Source of the DNA: Parachlorella kessleri
Lineage: Eukaryota; Chlorophyta; Trebouxiophyceae; Chlorellales; Chlorellaceae
Length of the DNA: 64,000 bases
Assembly (NCBI GenBank): GCA_001598975.1
Contig: BBXU01000223.1
Coordinates: 1 to 64,000 of the forward strand
Direction: 5' to 3'
The number at the start of each line of letters is the position of its first letter. The first letter of the stretch is position 1. A program made the position numbers and the translations under genes. The notes beneath the pieces are model-generated. The model did no database searches. It was not told the DNA's origin and saw only the letters and a program-made list of their open reading frames with translations. Positions 19,302 through 31,068 of the stretch are shown piece by piece.

Positions 19302-21661
19302 GTGCTCTGTGCAGTCCATTCGTACATGTCTGTCTTGCCAGTTCGGACCCAAGCGGTCGCCTTGACTTTGCTGTCCATACTCCCTTTACTATCGTTATAT
19401 TTTTCCTACCTCGTGAGGCAGCAGGCACGTGCGCATCATCCAAGTACTCCAGCAGCAGAATGCAACTTTGAGCGGCCCAGCGCAGCTCGGCGCAAGTTGA
19501 AGGCTGTACGAGCGGTATCAGGAGAGACCCCCTGTATCAACCTACGGAACGTGGATATAGAGGCTGTCGTACACCTAGCCTCTCAGGCAGGGGCTGCGGT
19601 CATGGAGGTCTATAACTCTCCAGTGAGTGGCTCTTCCGCTTGTCTCCAGACCCAGGGGTGTCAGCTCTCTTAGCGGCGCTGAACTAGCCGTGCGGCGCAC
19701 CTCACATTGTTGCCAGTAACAAAATATTTACTAAACAACTAGTTCTCATGTCCCCACAGCGCTGATCTTACCTAAGGTAGCTTGCTTCCCCTGGGCGCTG
19801 AGCAGGATGAGGAGTGGAGAGTCAGGTTTAAGGAGGACTCGACAGTTGTCACACGAGCTGACAAGGAAGCTAACGACTTAATATCTAGAGGGCTTCAACA
19901 CATAGGTGCGGTGGGATGTTCATGCTGACAAACTTGGCTGACAACCGCCGGCCTGTCGTCAGTCATTTTCTCTAAAATATAAATTTCAAACTTTGCAGCT
20001 CCCAAGATACCGGTGATAAGCGAAGAAAGCCCTCCCATCAGCAGCGCCGCCAGGCAGGTGGGTGGCTGTGGAGCACAAGGGACGGGTCATGGCTGTGCAC
20101 GCGCGGCCTGGGCAATCTTAATTGATGACCAGGGACCCTTGCAGGCCTATTGCACCCCGGCAGTCGCTGGGTAGCCGCATAGACCGCTCTGCTGCCAACC
20201 AGCGTTTTCGTCGCCTGTCATTTGCAGCATTACAGCTACAGCTGGATCGTGGACCCACTGGACTCCACCACAAACTTCATATTGAAGTCCGGGCAGTTCA
20301 CAGTGAATATTGCGCTGCTGCACCGCTCCCGCCCGGTCTTTGGAGTGGTCCATGTGCCAGCGCAGGTGTGTCTGCGTCTGCTGATTTATCGGTTGGTAGC
20401 CTTGGCATCGGGGTGGTCCGGCTTGTATGGAGGGAAAGTTAGGCTTGAGCAACTTACATGCAGGATAAGTGGCGGGATGCAAAGGTGACCTGAAAAGCTG
20501 CACGCGCGTGAAGCTGGTTTCAAACTGTCTGCAGGGCAAGGTGTACTGGGCTATAAAAGGCAGGGGCGCTTGGGTTCGTGATAGCATAGGGCAGCAGCGG
20601 CGGTTGCAGTGTGCGGAGTTCAGCTTTGATGAGCCTGGCCTGGTGGTCGTGGGGCCGCACATGCACCCACAAAGGCAAATGCAGCGTGTTCTGCGACAGC
20701 TGCGGCAACCTAAGTACAGGGTGGCGGGAAGCTCACTCAAAATGCTGATGGTAAGCCCAGCCTAGCGCTGCTCTTGATTGGCCCCACTTGTGAAGGGCTC
20801 CCGGCAGTGCAACTGGGTAACGGTGTGCTGTCAGATTGGACTTGACTTGATTGAGGTGCTGCAGACCTGCACAGTGCCTGCCCATTGGGCCGGCCTGCTG
20901 ATGCCCAAGTGTTGATTCACGTGGCTGTGTGCGGTCATCGGTCTCCTGGCAGTATCACAGCAGCGCTTACGGTGATAAGGTGCGCCCAGCATATGCCAGC
21001 GCCCTGGCAGCCAAGGTTGTTCTGCTTTTAGGCCAGCATAAGAGCCCAGGGGCCTTGCAAGGCCAACATATGCCCCCGATGACGTAATGCCACCTGTGCA
21101 GGTGGCGGAGGGGGCAGCTCATGTGTATCCCCGCTTGGCGCCCTCCTACGAGTGGGACACTGCAGCAGCGCAACTCATTGTAGAGGAGGCTGGCGGAGCC
21201 GTGCTGGAGGGGCATGCTGGCTGGAACACTAGCACAGAATGGCTGCAGGTATGTTGACCTTCACTTGGTGCTGACGGCTGACCGGTAGCCAACACCAATA
21301 TATACATATCATTAAAAGGTCTTGAGCGCACCTGAGGTTGCCGGGTGTGGAGGGTATGCACTGAGTGTTGGCAAGGGTGGCAGGTTGTGCGAACAGGGAG
21401 GAACATGGTTGAACTTCACGGACTTGGCTGAATGCAAGGTTGCTCCTGGGTCTTGTGTGAGGTTGTCAAGGGTGTCGCTACCAGTTGTCTCGGTGGCGGA
21501 GGCTTGCGGTGGCCGTCGGAGTGCCAAGAGTAGCTAGAGGCACACCCATAAATCATTGGCTGCTTATGCAGGAGGCCGTACAGCGTCGTGTACCGCTGGT
21601 TTACAACAAGGAGAGCCAGCGCAATCCACATTTCTTGGTGCTTGGGAGACTGAGGACTTAG
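19302..21661 (+). CDS. CysQ-like 3'(2'),5'-bisphosphate nucleotidase (inositol monophosphatase superfamily)
   Basis: Seven exons (19302-19622, 19806-19905, 19999-20057, 20228-20365, 20535-20750, 21102-21248, 21572-21661) give 356 residues. The metal-site motifs are all present: the EES pair (149-151), DPLDST (169-174) and YEWDTAA (294-300). CysQ-type signatures FTVNIALL, VAEGAAHVYPR and PLVYNKES are also clear. The enzyme removes the 3'-phosphate from PAP/PAPS in sulfate assimilation and may act on inositol phosphates. The N-terminal 105 residues, with a hydrophobic stretch at about 24-45 and then a basic region, precede the catalytic core and could be an organelle-targeting sequence. The usual DPLDGT is DPLDST here. 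The start could be the Met eight codons downstream. TGTAA at 22076-22080 is a possible poly(A) signal. Confidence 0.88.
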
Positions 21662-22437
21662 CTAGGACGTTGGGAGGGTCTGCCAGGCATTGTTACCATC
21701 TGACTAAGAGCTCCAACTTACCTTGCATTACTACTAGCTCGTAATATCTTGCATCACTGTTTACCAGGACTGGTACCAGCACACCCTTTCTTATACAAGC
21801 AAGGTAGCCTGTCCTGCTTACCAATGCTCATCGACCTGGGACTGCAATTCTTTACTGTTCGGGTATTGACTTCTCGCATGTGTGACTAATCCACTCATCA
21901 CACCGAGTGTCGGTGGCATTTGGCAACACTGCCCACTTCATTTCCCCCCTGCCTTACCATCTCCCATGTCTTGCCTTTAGCTTATAACCTTTTACATGCC
22001 ATGCCTCCATGCCTCATCTATATTACCGAGCTGACACTACCTGAAACAACACATCACTTGGCTTCTAGCTAGTTCTGTAAGGCCATTCGCATTGCTATGG
22101 CTCGGCATGTCCCCAACCGCAGGTTGGCTGAAGGCAGGTTTGACTGGGCACCCCCAGCACTCTGCAGGTCTTTTCAGGCAAGATGACCCTGCAAGCAACT
22201 CACACACCCCGACAGACTTTCTGACTTCACACTGCACATAGCTGACTGTAGCCCTGGGCTAGACTGCTCATAGCTTACAGAAGACATGGCCTCAGTCGAA
22301 CGTCACATCTGCCACCAACAGCAAAGAGGTTCACACATCGGACAAGCACCCAGCTTCCAATATGGATATCGAAGCATATGCACTCATCTCAGCTTTCTGA
22401 GGACTTACACCGAGCCAGCTCCATGATCCAACGGCCG
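21662..22437. other. Convergent 3' UTR region (CysQ-like / CSN4)
   Basis: Two TGTAA signals face each other, at 22076-22080 on + and 22275-22279 on -. They suggest that the two 3' UTRs nearly meet or overlap by about 0.2 kb less than the gap. No other feature was seen. Confidence 0.45.
22275..22279 (-). terminator. TGTAA poly(A) signal, CSN4
   Basis: On the minus strand TGTAA occurs about 160 nt after the CSN4 stop codon. Confidence 0.45.
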
Positions 22438-25400
22438 CTATCCTACTGCCTCCAGTCTCACGCCCTTGGCTGCCATCTGATCAACTATGCTGTTGACCTT
22501 GTGGCAGATGCCCTGGATGTTCTTGTCCCACTGAGCCAAGGGCTGGTCAGCTGCAGTGAACCGAATCAAGCCCTCCACTTGGTCTATCGTTGCCTGCAGC
22601 ACATGCGCAGCGAGGAGCTAAGCATAAGATCCAGCATTCACACATGAAGCCCCCAACAGCTGTCGTGAAGCAAATCATCCCCCTCCGCTTGGCTTATGGC
22701 CTGATGAATGTCAGGCACTGAGCCAGGGCAATACCTGCTAAATAAGGCTCCTTAGCGCCCTGGGCCTCCTTGCAATGCATTTGAATTCCTGCGTAATTAG
22801 CCCAGGTATTGCAGCAGTCACCCAGCCAGCCATGCCCGGGCTGCCCAGCAAGGACCTGCCAAGCCCTTAGGTGAGAACATGGGGGCGGCGCTCGCGACTC
22901 CAGTCTTCCCCACTGGTTGCACTCAACGACGGTCCTGCTGTTGGGAGGTGCAGGGGAGCTCTCCGGCTGGACGCACCTGCAGTCGGCTCTCCAGGGCCAT
23001 CCGGGAGGCTATCTGCTCTGCCTTCTCCGGCTCGACATCCAACAGCGCCCCTAGCTCTGCATGCAGTGCAGCCATGAAAGCAGTGGGGAGTGCTCAGGTA
23101 GGGCCGGCCAACCAATGCCTGGGAGGGTTATACTCCGAGCTGCTCTGTGTCGTGCGCCAAGGCTCTGTACTAAAGCGCCGTCTCCGTGATCTGCAAGCGG
23201 GACCATCCTCCAGGGAGATAAAACCCAGGCAGCCAGCCACAACTGGCGTGCACCTCCCAGCAGGCTGCAGAGCGCATATTAGTGTGCATGTGCCCTATGC
23301 TGCTTGTCCACCAACACCCAGTATTCCAGGGCCTTGAGACGACTCGCAGGCGGGTGCACAAAGCCCCAGCGACCTCTCCAAGGCTGCCAAGCCCAGCACA
23401 CTGTCGTCCTCCGCACTTTCTGATATGGGCACGCAGCACCTCAGGCACACCTGCCACATATATGTTGTTGTACAGCTTGGACGCGGCCTCCAGGTTGTGC
23501 TCCATGACCGACCTCTCCAGCACCGTCGACCCATCAGGCAACGTTGCCAGCTGGTGACGCAGCAACCCCGCAGCAAAGGCATCCACCTGCGCTCAGAGGA
23601 GTTTATGACAGTGGCTTGAATGGTGTGCTCGGCAGCTATGGGGGTACACCAGCTGAGGAGGTGATGCACGGGAAGTGTTTGACGTTAGCATATGCACATG
23701 CATGGCACTGACTGACCTGCAACCAGATCCAACGCACCGGGAACCAAGGAGCTACGCTATTAACACCCAGTAATTTGACACCAAACAAGATCTCACCTCC
23801 GCCTTCTGCAGTATGCGCTCCAGGTACACCTTCTCCAGGAAAGGGTAGACAGACAGCTTGGCACAGCGCTCGTCCTTGTACAGCGTTGCCAGCAGGCGCG
23901 AGCGCTGGGGGCCGGCTGCTGCGAGGATGGCGCACGTGATGGCCGCGGCCAGCGAGTGCTGCAGGTCGTCGTCGTCTATCTGCAGTGCGCAAGGAGATGG
24001 GCAAGCACTTCACAGCAGGGTGGCAGGGCGATGGCCGCGGCCAGCGAGTGCTGCAGGTCGTGGTCACCCAAATGCAGTCACCAATAAGACCGGCAACCAT
24101 TTCACAGCAGGGTGGCAGGGGAACAGTGGGTGGCCAGCAGGAGCCCCACAGGAGGGTCCCCTTCAAGGGCGCAAGCAATGCCTGCACCCGGGAACTGCTC
24201 CAGGTCATTAACCACATGCTACAGGAGTCACACTGCAGCGCCCTAGGCCATGTATTGCACTCAGCAAGCAGGCGAGCCAGATGTGCCAAGGCGCCCCCCT
24301 GTCGCTGGGAGCAAACCATTCTGCATTTCCCCCCTCCTTTGTCCAGCCCTGCCTCAGCCTGTCAGCCCAGCAGGGCTGCAGTCGTGGGTGATCTCAGCAG
24401 CCACTTGGTAATTCCCCGCCGCCTACCAACCCTTGTGCCTCCCCTCTCAGCTTACCAGCCTTCCTCCAATGATTCGCTTGCCGATCTGGCTGAGCTCGTA
24501 GTAGCGTGTAGCCGCCTCGAGGAAGCGGCGCTTAGAGTCCAAGATGCGGGCGTAGCAGGACTTGTACTGCAGCTCAAGCTCCTCGTTCTAGAGCAAGCAG
24601 GGGAACGGCGGTGACCGTGAGCGCAGTGCAAAGAGTTCCCCGACCAGGCGTCTGAAGGTACAAGGCGCAATCCCTCCCGCAGCACCTACCAGCCAGCAAA
24701 ATGCACCCCACGACTGGCAACCTGTGTGTGCCTTCTGATACCAAGCACATGGGTGGGTGGGCAGCACAGTATCGCAAGCCCTGCAATCACTCCCTTGCAA
24801 CGCTTCTTCACCTCAACCACACCCTTGGACTCATACAGCAGATGAGGTGACGGCCAGCCGCTGACATAGCCCATGCGTCACTACCCCCCCCACCCCCCCC
24901 CCGCCCCCCCAGCTCAGTTGATCCCCATCATCACGTCAGCAGGCCCGCTGCCTGACCTTGCACTGTGAGAGCAGGGCCGAGGCCTTCTTGATATAAGTCT
25001 CAGCATTAACAGGGTCGTCGTCCTCCAGGAAGAGCATGGCTATCTTGATGTACTTGGCCAACTTGTACTCCGTGTCTACTACCCTCATGCCTGCACACAA
25101 CCGAGCGTGAGCGCCAAACACATGTGCATGCCCAGTGTCGATGTAAGCCGGCACCCTGTGCTTACCACCCTCCTGCCGGCAAGCAGCCCATTTGTGAACA
25201 TGACAACGTCAAAAATGATGCGCCAAGAACTCAAGTTTGGGTACATTGTGGGCCTTTACGTGGCAATTCGAGGCTCCTCTAAAATTCCCTCCACATCTCC
25301 CATGCACATGGATACACACTGCAGCACAGCAACAAACTGCATCAGTGAGCTATGGGTCTACAATAACTTAAACAGCTCACGCGCCCACCCCCTGCACCCC

Positions 25401-26154
25401 AGGCACCTGAGTCGAGGTCAATGCCGGCCAGGGCATGTGCCGCCTTAGACCACTCCTCCTGGGCCTCATACAGCTCTGACAGCTGTTCTCTGATCACAGT
25501 CACCTGCTCCTCATAGCTTACAGCTCGTGGCTGGATGCGCTCAAGGGCACTGCACGATCAAGCAGGCAGGCACCGTGGCAGAGAGAAAGTCAAAGCTCCT
25601 AGAGGACTAGTCCCAGGGATTGCCGTGGTCCTCTCCTTGGACGAAGAAGAACTTTCAGCAGGGTGCTAGCAGCACTTAGGCGAAGTGTACAGCATGCTTG
25701 GTGTCAACCAGAGGGCCACTCACTAGACGGCCACAGCTTGCTGCAGCTCGGGCACCATCTGCCGCAGGCTCTGAGCAAACGTCAGCAGCAACTGCCGGCT
25801 AAGAACCAGCGGCACCGCGTCTGACAATACTGCAGCGGGGCAGGTAAGGGACCAGGCTAACCGCCTATTGCAGGGCAAGTACTGTCCCTCAAGCCAACAT
25901 GTGCACTGGCAGCCTTCGCACATAGCAACCCAGTGCAGTAAAGGGCACGGCTTCCAGGGCAAGACTGGAAGCATAGCACAATTTGCCAAGCGGCTTCACT
26001 TAGTGCAAGAACTGAGCTTACCGTGGTCTACGAAGTGTCTGCAAGCCGATACATCTCCCTGGGACACGGCCCGATCCAAGGCCGCCTTGTACTGTTCACT
26101 CTTAGCCTTTTGGTCACTAATTGCAGCAACGGCAGCAAGCTCGTCTGCCGTCAT
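22438..26154 (-). CDS. CSN4: COP9 signalosome complex subunit 4
   Basis: Nine exons in transcript order (26154-26022, 25829-25724, 25549-25407, 25090-24957, 24587-24456, 23979-23797, 23586-23451, 23056-22977, 22593-22438) give 400 residues, close to the usual length of about 400. The N-terminal TPR-like helical repeats include [15 protein letters not shown] and [18 protein letters not shown]. The PCI/winged-helix part includes [36 protein letters not shown] and [12 protein letters not shown]; the C-terminal helix contains [19 protein letters not shown]4 is a scaffold subunit of the nuclear/cytosolic signalosome that removes NEDD8 from cullin-RING ligases. The gene shares a 236-bp divergent promoter region with the transporter gene to its right. 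Confidence 0.93.
23938..24120. repeat. Local tandem duplications at the exon 6 / intron 5 border of CSN4
   Basis: GATGGCCGCGGCCAGCGAGT and the following bases occur in exon 6 (from about 23938) and again in the intron (24031-24063). Next to them, TTCACAGCAGGGTGGCAGGG occurs at 24009 and 24100. The intron therefore contains a copy of the exon's first codons. Confidence 0.7.
24884..24910. repeat. Poly-C tract (poly-G in the CSN4 transcript)
   Basis: Twenty-seven bases are almost pure C with single A and G interruptions, inside the CSN4 intron 24588-24956. The pre-mRNA strand is G-rich and could form a quadruplex. Confidence 0.8.
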
Positions 26155-26390
26155 GGCTGCCCACAAATGTGATCACGTGTCCCGCACCTTTTTCAAGCCT
26201 TGGGTGCTCAACTCACAGTTTATTGAAAAGCCTCTGGCAATTAATAAAGATATGAGCAGGTGACTGCACTGTAGTCATCACTAGCGCGCGCCTTCTCCCC
26301 TTATGCCCCTGGCCTCCCTTTACAGGATTAGTATCCTCTGCATTATTCTAATGTTGTAATCGGAAACGTTGACACCGGGTCACGGACAGC
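26155..26390. promoter_or_regulatory. Divergent promoter region CSN4 / transporter
   Basis: The two start codons point away from each other and are 236 bp apart, so both core promoters must lie here unless 5' UTR introns exist. No clear TATA box was seen. Confidence 0.5.
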
Positions 26391-27893
26391 ATGAACTTGC
26401 AAAGCAACTGCTTTCTCCTTTCCACCGGCGTTCTTTTGAACGTTGTATCTCAGCTGCTGGTCTCTTCGTACGACTTTGCTGACAAGAGCACACACATATT
26501 TCCTTTCGTCAAGTCAGTGTGCTTCATCTCAGTGTACCAAGAGCTTCTTGCGTGCACTTCCACTGCAAGGGCTGGCACGCCGGCCCCTACGGTCTGCTGT
26601 AACACCCTCTGCATGTATGCAGGTACACAGCCACCATAGTGCCAGCTGCACTGAGCCGTTGGAGTGCCAGCCGGCCACAGCGTGGCACGACGCAAAGCTC
26701 TGGGAAGCCCCCAGCACAGGCAACAACCCGGCAACGGCAACAAAGCAGGCCCAGCACACAGCTCACTGCCCAGCAGCGGTCGTGGCTGACCATCATTGGC
26801 GTCCTGGATGTAGTGGCTTACAGCCTATTCAGCCTAGCCTACTTCAGCTGCGGCGCAGCACTCAGCACCCTGCTGCTGGCTGCATCAGCCCAGGTTCTCA
26901 CAGCTCTTTCCACTCGCTTTCTTCTCAAGCGCCGGTTAAACCGCGGTCAGTGGCTTGGCATAGAAACTATCATAGCAGGCTTGGCTTTAAGAGCGCTTCC
27001 TGCTGGTGGCACAAGTGTTGCTGCTGCCAAGGCTAGCAGCCCCAGCGCGGCCGCACTCCATGCGGACCAGTGGCGTGGTGTGGTGATGATTCTGGTGGCT
27101 GCCTGCCTGTATACGGGCGTGGGAAACTTGTATGAGAAGCTCACGAGTGGAACTGGTGTGCCGCCGCCGCACAGTGAAGTCATGTGGCACACGAGTAAAC
27201 TAGGTGGGTGATGGTTTTTGCCAGGCGGCCCTCTAATGTATTGTGTAGGTGTGAACATGGCAGAACCGCAGAACCCTGCTGTGCATGTGCAAGGTTGTTG
27301 GGTGCTCCTCATTTTGGAGTATCAACTACCGCCATGAATTCTCACAGCATACTGTGCATGAAAACACCATGCCCTGGCATGAGAGGACGTTGCTGACTAC
27401 ATGCATATTCTCTTGATGCAAAGCTCACGGGCGCTACCCCGTGAAATTATCTGCAGGCTTTGTTTTGAGCGCTGTATACCAACTCTTCTACACCCTGCCG
27501 CGCTTTGACACCGCGGTGCGGCAGCGCATGGCAGCCAACCAAGTGTCCCTGGGAGGGCTCCTGCCGCTGCTGCTAGCCTTTGCAGCCATGTTCAACCTGC
27601 ACATGTTTGCTCAGAGCCTGGTTTTCCGGTCGGGTGGCGCCATAGGGGTTGGGGTTGTGAACTCTGTTCGCGGCGCGGTCTTGACGGTGGTCACTTCGCT
27701 GCTGTTCTGCATCCCAGAGCGGCCCTGGCTGTGTATGGATGCACGGTCAGGGCTGAGTGCTGCTGTGACTACACTAGGCGGGCTGGTATGGGTGCTTAGC
27801 GATCCCAAGGCAAGAAAGCCGGCTGTGGCTGGGAAGAAGGAGGGGCGGCAACCCAATAGCAGTGGGGCGTCAGAGAAGGACAAGGAGTTGTGA
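26391..27893 (+). CDS. Drug/metabolite transporter-superfamily (SLC35/EamA-like) membrane protein
   Basis: Three exons (26391-26533, 26623-27203, 27457-27893) give 386 residues with about nine to ten hydrophobic segments. The layout is that of the drug/metabolite transporter fold: N-terminal helix SNCFLLSTGVLLNVVSQLLV, a basic low-complexity cytosolic loop (about residues 62-95), then paired helices including ALSTLLLAASAQVLTALSTR. Near the end comes GVVNSVRGAVLTVVTSLLFC, the usual conserved penultimate helix motif. The tail is lysine-rich (KKEGR..EKDKEL). The substrate cannot be told; nucleotide sugars, organic acids or small metabolites are all possible. The first intron (26534-26622, donor GTACCA) is the weakest part of the model. 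Shares a divergent promoter with CSN4. Confidence 0.7.
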
Positions 27894-28405
27894 GAACCAG
27901 GCTGGCCGTGTGTCCTCGGGTTTGTAGCCTAGCAACTCATGGCCCGCATTTGTGCCTCAGTCAATATCTGTTGCCTGTCAACAATGAACTACCATGCCTC
28001 CGTTTGTTTGCTGTATAGAGATGCTTCTTAATAACGTTGAACTGCTAATGCCTTCAAATAATGTTTTGTGTTGTCGCTGTTGGGACGTGGTGGCATTCTG
28101 CCTGGCTAGGACAACATATTATTGTGTGCCAGTTGTACTGCCAATGCTTGTGTATGTATGTCGATATATATATATATTAGTATGGGTGGCAGGTAGTGCG
28201 AACAGGGAGTAGAGCTGGGCTGGACTGGACTGGACGGAATGGACAGGGCTGAATGCAGAATGAACCTGAGTCTTATATATATATATATATATGTCTATAT
28301 GTGTATCATATAGACATGTACCTCAGTGGAGTGTTTGGAGCGTTTGAATCCCTTGGCACCACCTGGGGTACAATGCTAGCAGACGCCGTGTGACCCAAGC
28401 ATGTT
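27894..28405. other. Convergent intergenic region with TA repeats and a hairpin
   Basis: The region lies between the ends of the + strand transporter and - strand TMEM53-like genes. It contains ATATATATATA at 28165-28178, a longer TA run at 28274-28290 and a perfect inverted repeat at 28291-28317. Confidence 0.6.
28291..28317. repeat. Perfect inverted repeat after a (TA)n run
   Basis: ATGTCTATATG (28291-28301), loop TGTAT, CATATAGACAT (28307-28317): an 11-bp stem with a 5-nt loop. It directly follows the TA dinucleotide run. Confidence 0.85.
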
Positions 28406-30810
28406 TTACAGCTTGGAGCGAACTACTGAATCCTCTTGTAAGGACTGCAAGAACGGCACTAAAGCAGCTAGGTACTCCTGCCGGTGCAGCTTGAAGTGAG
28501 TCACATGCTCGGATTTCTCCCACTTGATGGAAGTCACTCTCTGGCCCCTGCAGCAGGTCTCAGCTTTACGACCACTCAGATGCAAAGCCGACACAAGCAA
28601 CATCTGTAATTAACGCAGCCTGCAACAAATGACCGCCTTTGCCCGCGTGCGATACAAATCTTGCTCTGCGGAGCGCCTGCCCACAGCGCCACCAGCCTTG
28701 CAAGCGCTGCCAACAGGGGGGGGTGCCTTGCAAAGAATGCAAGGGCGGGGCAATGCCAGGGTTAGGTGTCCCCTGGTGGACTCTTGCCAAAAGAGGGGCA
28801 GAGTCGTCTTACCATACCTCTGCTTTTTTGCCTCCAGCAGTTTTGTCAGCCTGTCTGCGTGGCACAGCGGGTCGTCCTGGCTGTAGAGGTACAGCTGAGG
28901 CTTGTCCTGCCCCAGCCGCAGCATGTTGTCCCTGCAACAGGGATTCGGCAGTTATTCTCAAACCACTGGCTTAGGCACTCAGGCATCCCCAGAGCATACC
29001 TTGCATCCTGCATTGACACTTCACAGCTATGATTCGTATTACACTTCTACCCCTGTGGGGCCATTCCAGTCAAAACCATGGCAGGTAGGTCAGTGCTTAC
29101 CAATACTCCTTCCCCCGTGCTCCATCTATGGGCTGGAAGAAGGACAGCACACTATGGGCAGCCAAAGCTGCAGTACGCTTCAGCCCCGGTGACATCGTGG
29201 TAGTCAGCACCAGCCTGGCCGCATTCACATCCATGAACCCCGGGGCGCTGTCAAATATGTACCCCAGTACCAAATGCCGATACTCGCTGTACCTGCACAG
29301 GGAGGCAATCACCCCCGGCTAATGTCAGTGTGTTGGGCTGAAGCGATGCAGTAGCTAGACGATAACAAAGCCGAGAGACTTCACGAGTAGCGATGAGTGA
29401 AGGGAGAGCCTGAACCCTTTCCAACCTCCATCTTCAAGATATGCATGCTGCATAGCGCCTTGCAGGGCTCGACGCCTTGGGGGCGCACTCCAGGCCTGTT
29501 CTCTCTTTCAGCAGCACGTCGAGTCGCTGTTAGCCCAAGACAAGCCGGGTGCAGATATTGCAGACCGCACCCTCACCTTGTGTCTGTCTCTATGAGGTTC
29601 TGCAGCTGCTCCACAACATATCCGCCTCCGTTGCTGAATGCGTAGAACACAAGCGGCCTGCAGAAGCAGTGCAAATGAGGTGCCCCTTGTTTGTCAAGCC
29701 TCTGCTCCGCTTTTGTCACGAAAAGCCTGCACAGCCGTCTGGGATGGCCCTGAGCAGCACATACATGAGCCATAGCAGTGCGGTGCTCCTACCCGGTATG
29801 CAGGCCAAAAGCTTGCCTCACGTCCTCTCCATCCCCGATTGCATCATGGGCATGATTACCCTCTTTCACCCTGCCCCTCTCACGTGGCGGACGCCCATAT
29901 GCATTGCAATGCGGAAGTCCACCTACATCAGCATTAATCCCCCGGCGTGCACCCCACCCCCCCTCCCTTCCCACCGCCGCCTCCCACTGCTACTCACCAC
30001 CATCTCACCTGGGAGGGGAGAGAGCTAGCTCTCTCAGCACATCAAGCAGGGCTTGCGCCCACCGCCGCCGGAAGTATGCGACCGGCGACATGATGTGGGT
30101 TGTGGGTAGGACGGAACGCACAGAGATGAGCCCTTGCTCGGCAAATAGCTCGGCAAACTTGGACAGTGGGCGGTCGTTGGCTCCTGCCCAGCCCATGATG
30201 ATCTGCAGGTGAAGCGTTCCAACGATAGCTATGAGATATTCGCCTGCATTAGTCTGGAGTAACAAAGCATGAGGACCCAACCAACTAACGCTTGGCATGG
30301 CGAGGCCGTAAATGGGAAGAGTTGCTCAGTTGGAGCATAATTTGCAGTGTTGAACGGTGACCCCCTCACGCAAGGTGTGGAGCAGGCTGTTTCTGACTGA
30401 GAGCAGCACAATGCTGGTAACACATACCGTGGGCACACAATTTGTTCAGGTGATAAGCTGAACATAGCTGCTGTTACTTCTGGCTGCCACAGCAACGCAG
30501 CCAAAGGATCACAACAGTGGGCTAGCTTGATGCTGCGCTTCCCTGACCCTACCGGCCACTACTGGACCTTATGTTTTTGTTTTTAGGCACAGGACTCCAG
30601 AGAGCTCACCACCGCTGGGGAGTTTGGTGTAACGTGATCAGGTGTAAAGGCCGTGAAGGTGCCCCGCACTGTGGTCATCGTTGCTTTCAGGCAGAGCCGT
30701 GTCAATCGTTTTGGCACAAGCAACTCAAACTGCCCTAATAGCAAGCAAAAAGGACTGGCAATGGCTGGAGTAGACAAACATGCAAGGGCCAGCTGCCTGA
30801 CGTTCTCCAA
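28406..30810 (-). CDS. TMEM53/DUF829-family predicted alpha/beta-hydrolase-like protein
   Basis: Six exons in transcript order (30810-30610, 30202-30009, 29657-29577, 29292-29101, 28931-28818, 28547-28406) give 307 residues. DUF829 landmarks are in order: IIMGWAGANDRPLSKFAELF; the SNGG elbow in VFYAFSNGGGYV; LGYIFDSAPGF; LYLYSQDDPLC; and KWEKSEHVTHF near the end. Ser of SNGG, Asp of SQDD and His of EHVTH fit a hydrolase-type catalytic triad, though activity is unproven for the family. Human TMEM53 acts at the nuclear envelope; the algal role is unknown. The exon 5 donor is GTATGG rather than the nearby GTAAGA, because only it keeps phase. The N-terminal 70 residues are unrelated to the family and may be a targeting sequence. 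Confidence 0.85.
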
Positions 30811-31068
30811 GTGATCACGGGGATAGGTTTAGGCAGTTGCGGTTGGTGCGACCAACTCTTCTGGTAAGGTTTCAGGAACCCAGGTCGTCATCGAAGCGCC
30901 AAACGGGTTATGTAATCGATCACCTTGGAGCCCAGTCTGACGTGTTCAACAACTTATATATCACGACTTCAACAACAAACACTTGTCCTCAGAGCCAACA
31001 CATACACCTTTACCCAGTCTGGCACAACCCAGGCGCAACACACCTGCCAGTGCAGCGCAGCCAATACT

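Noticed and set aside
20147..20740. 197-codon minus-strand open frame opposite the CysQ-like gene
   Set aside because: Antisense shadow of conserved exons 4 and 5; no domain content.
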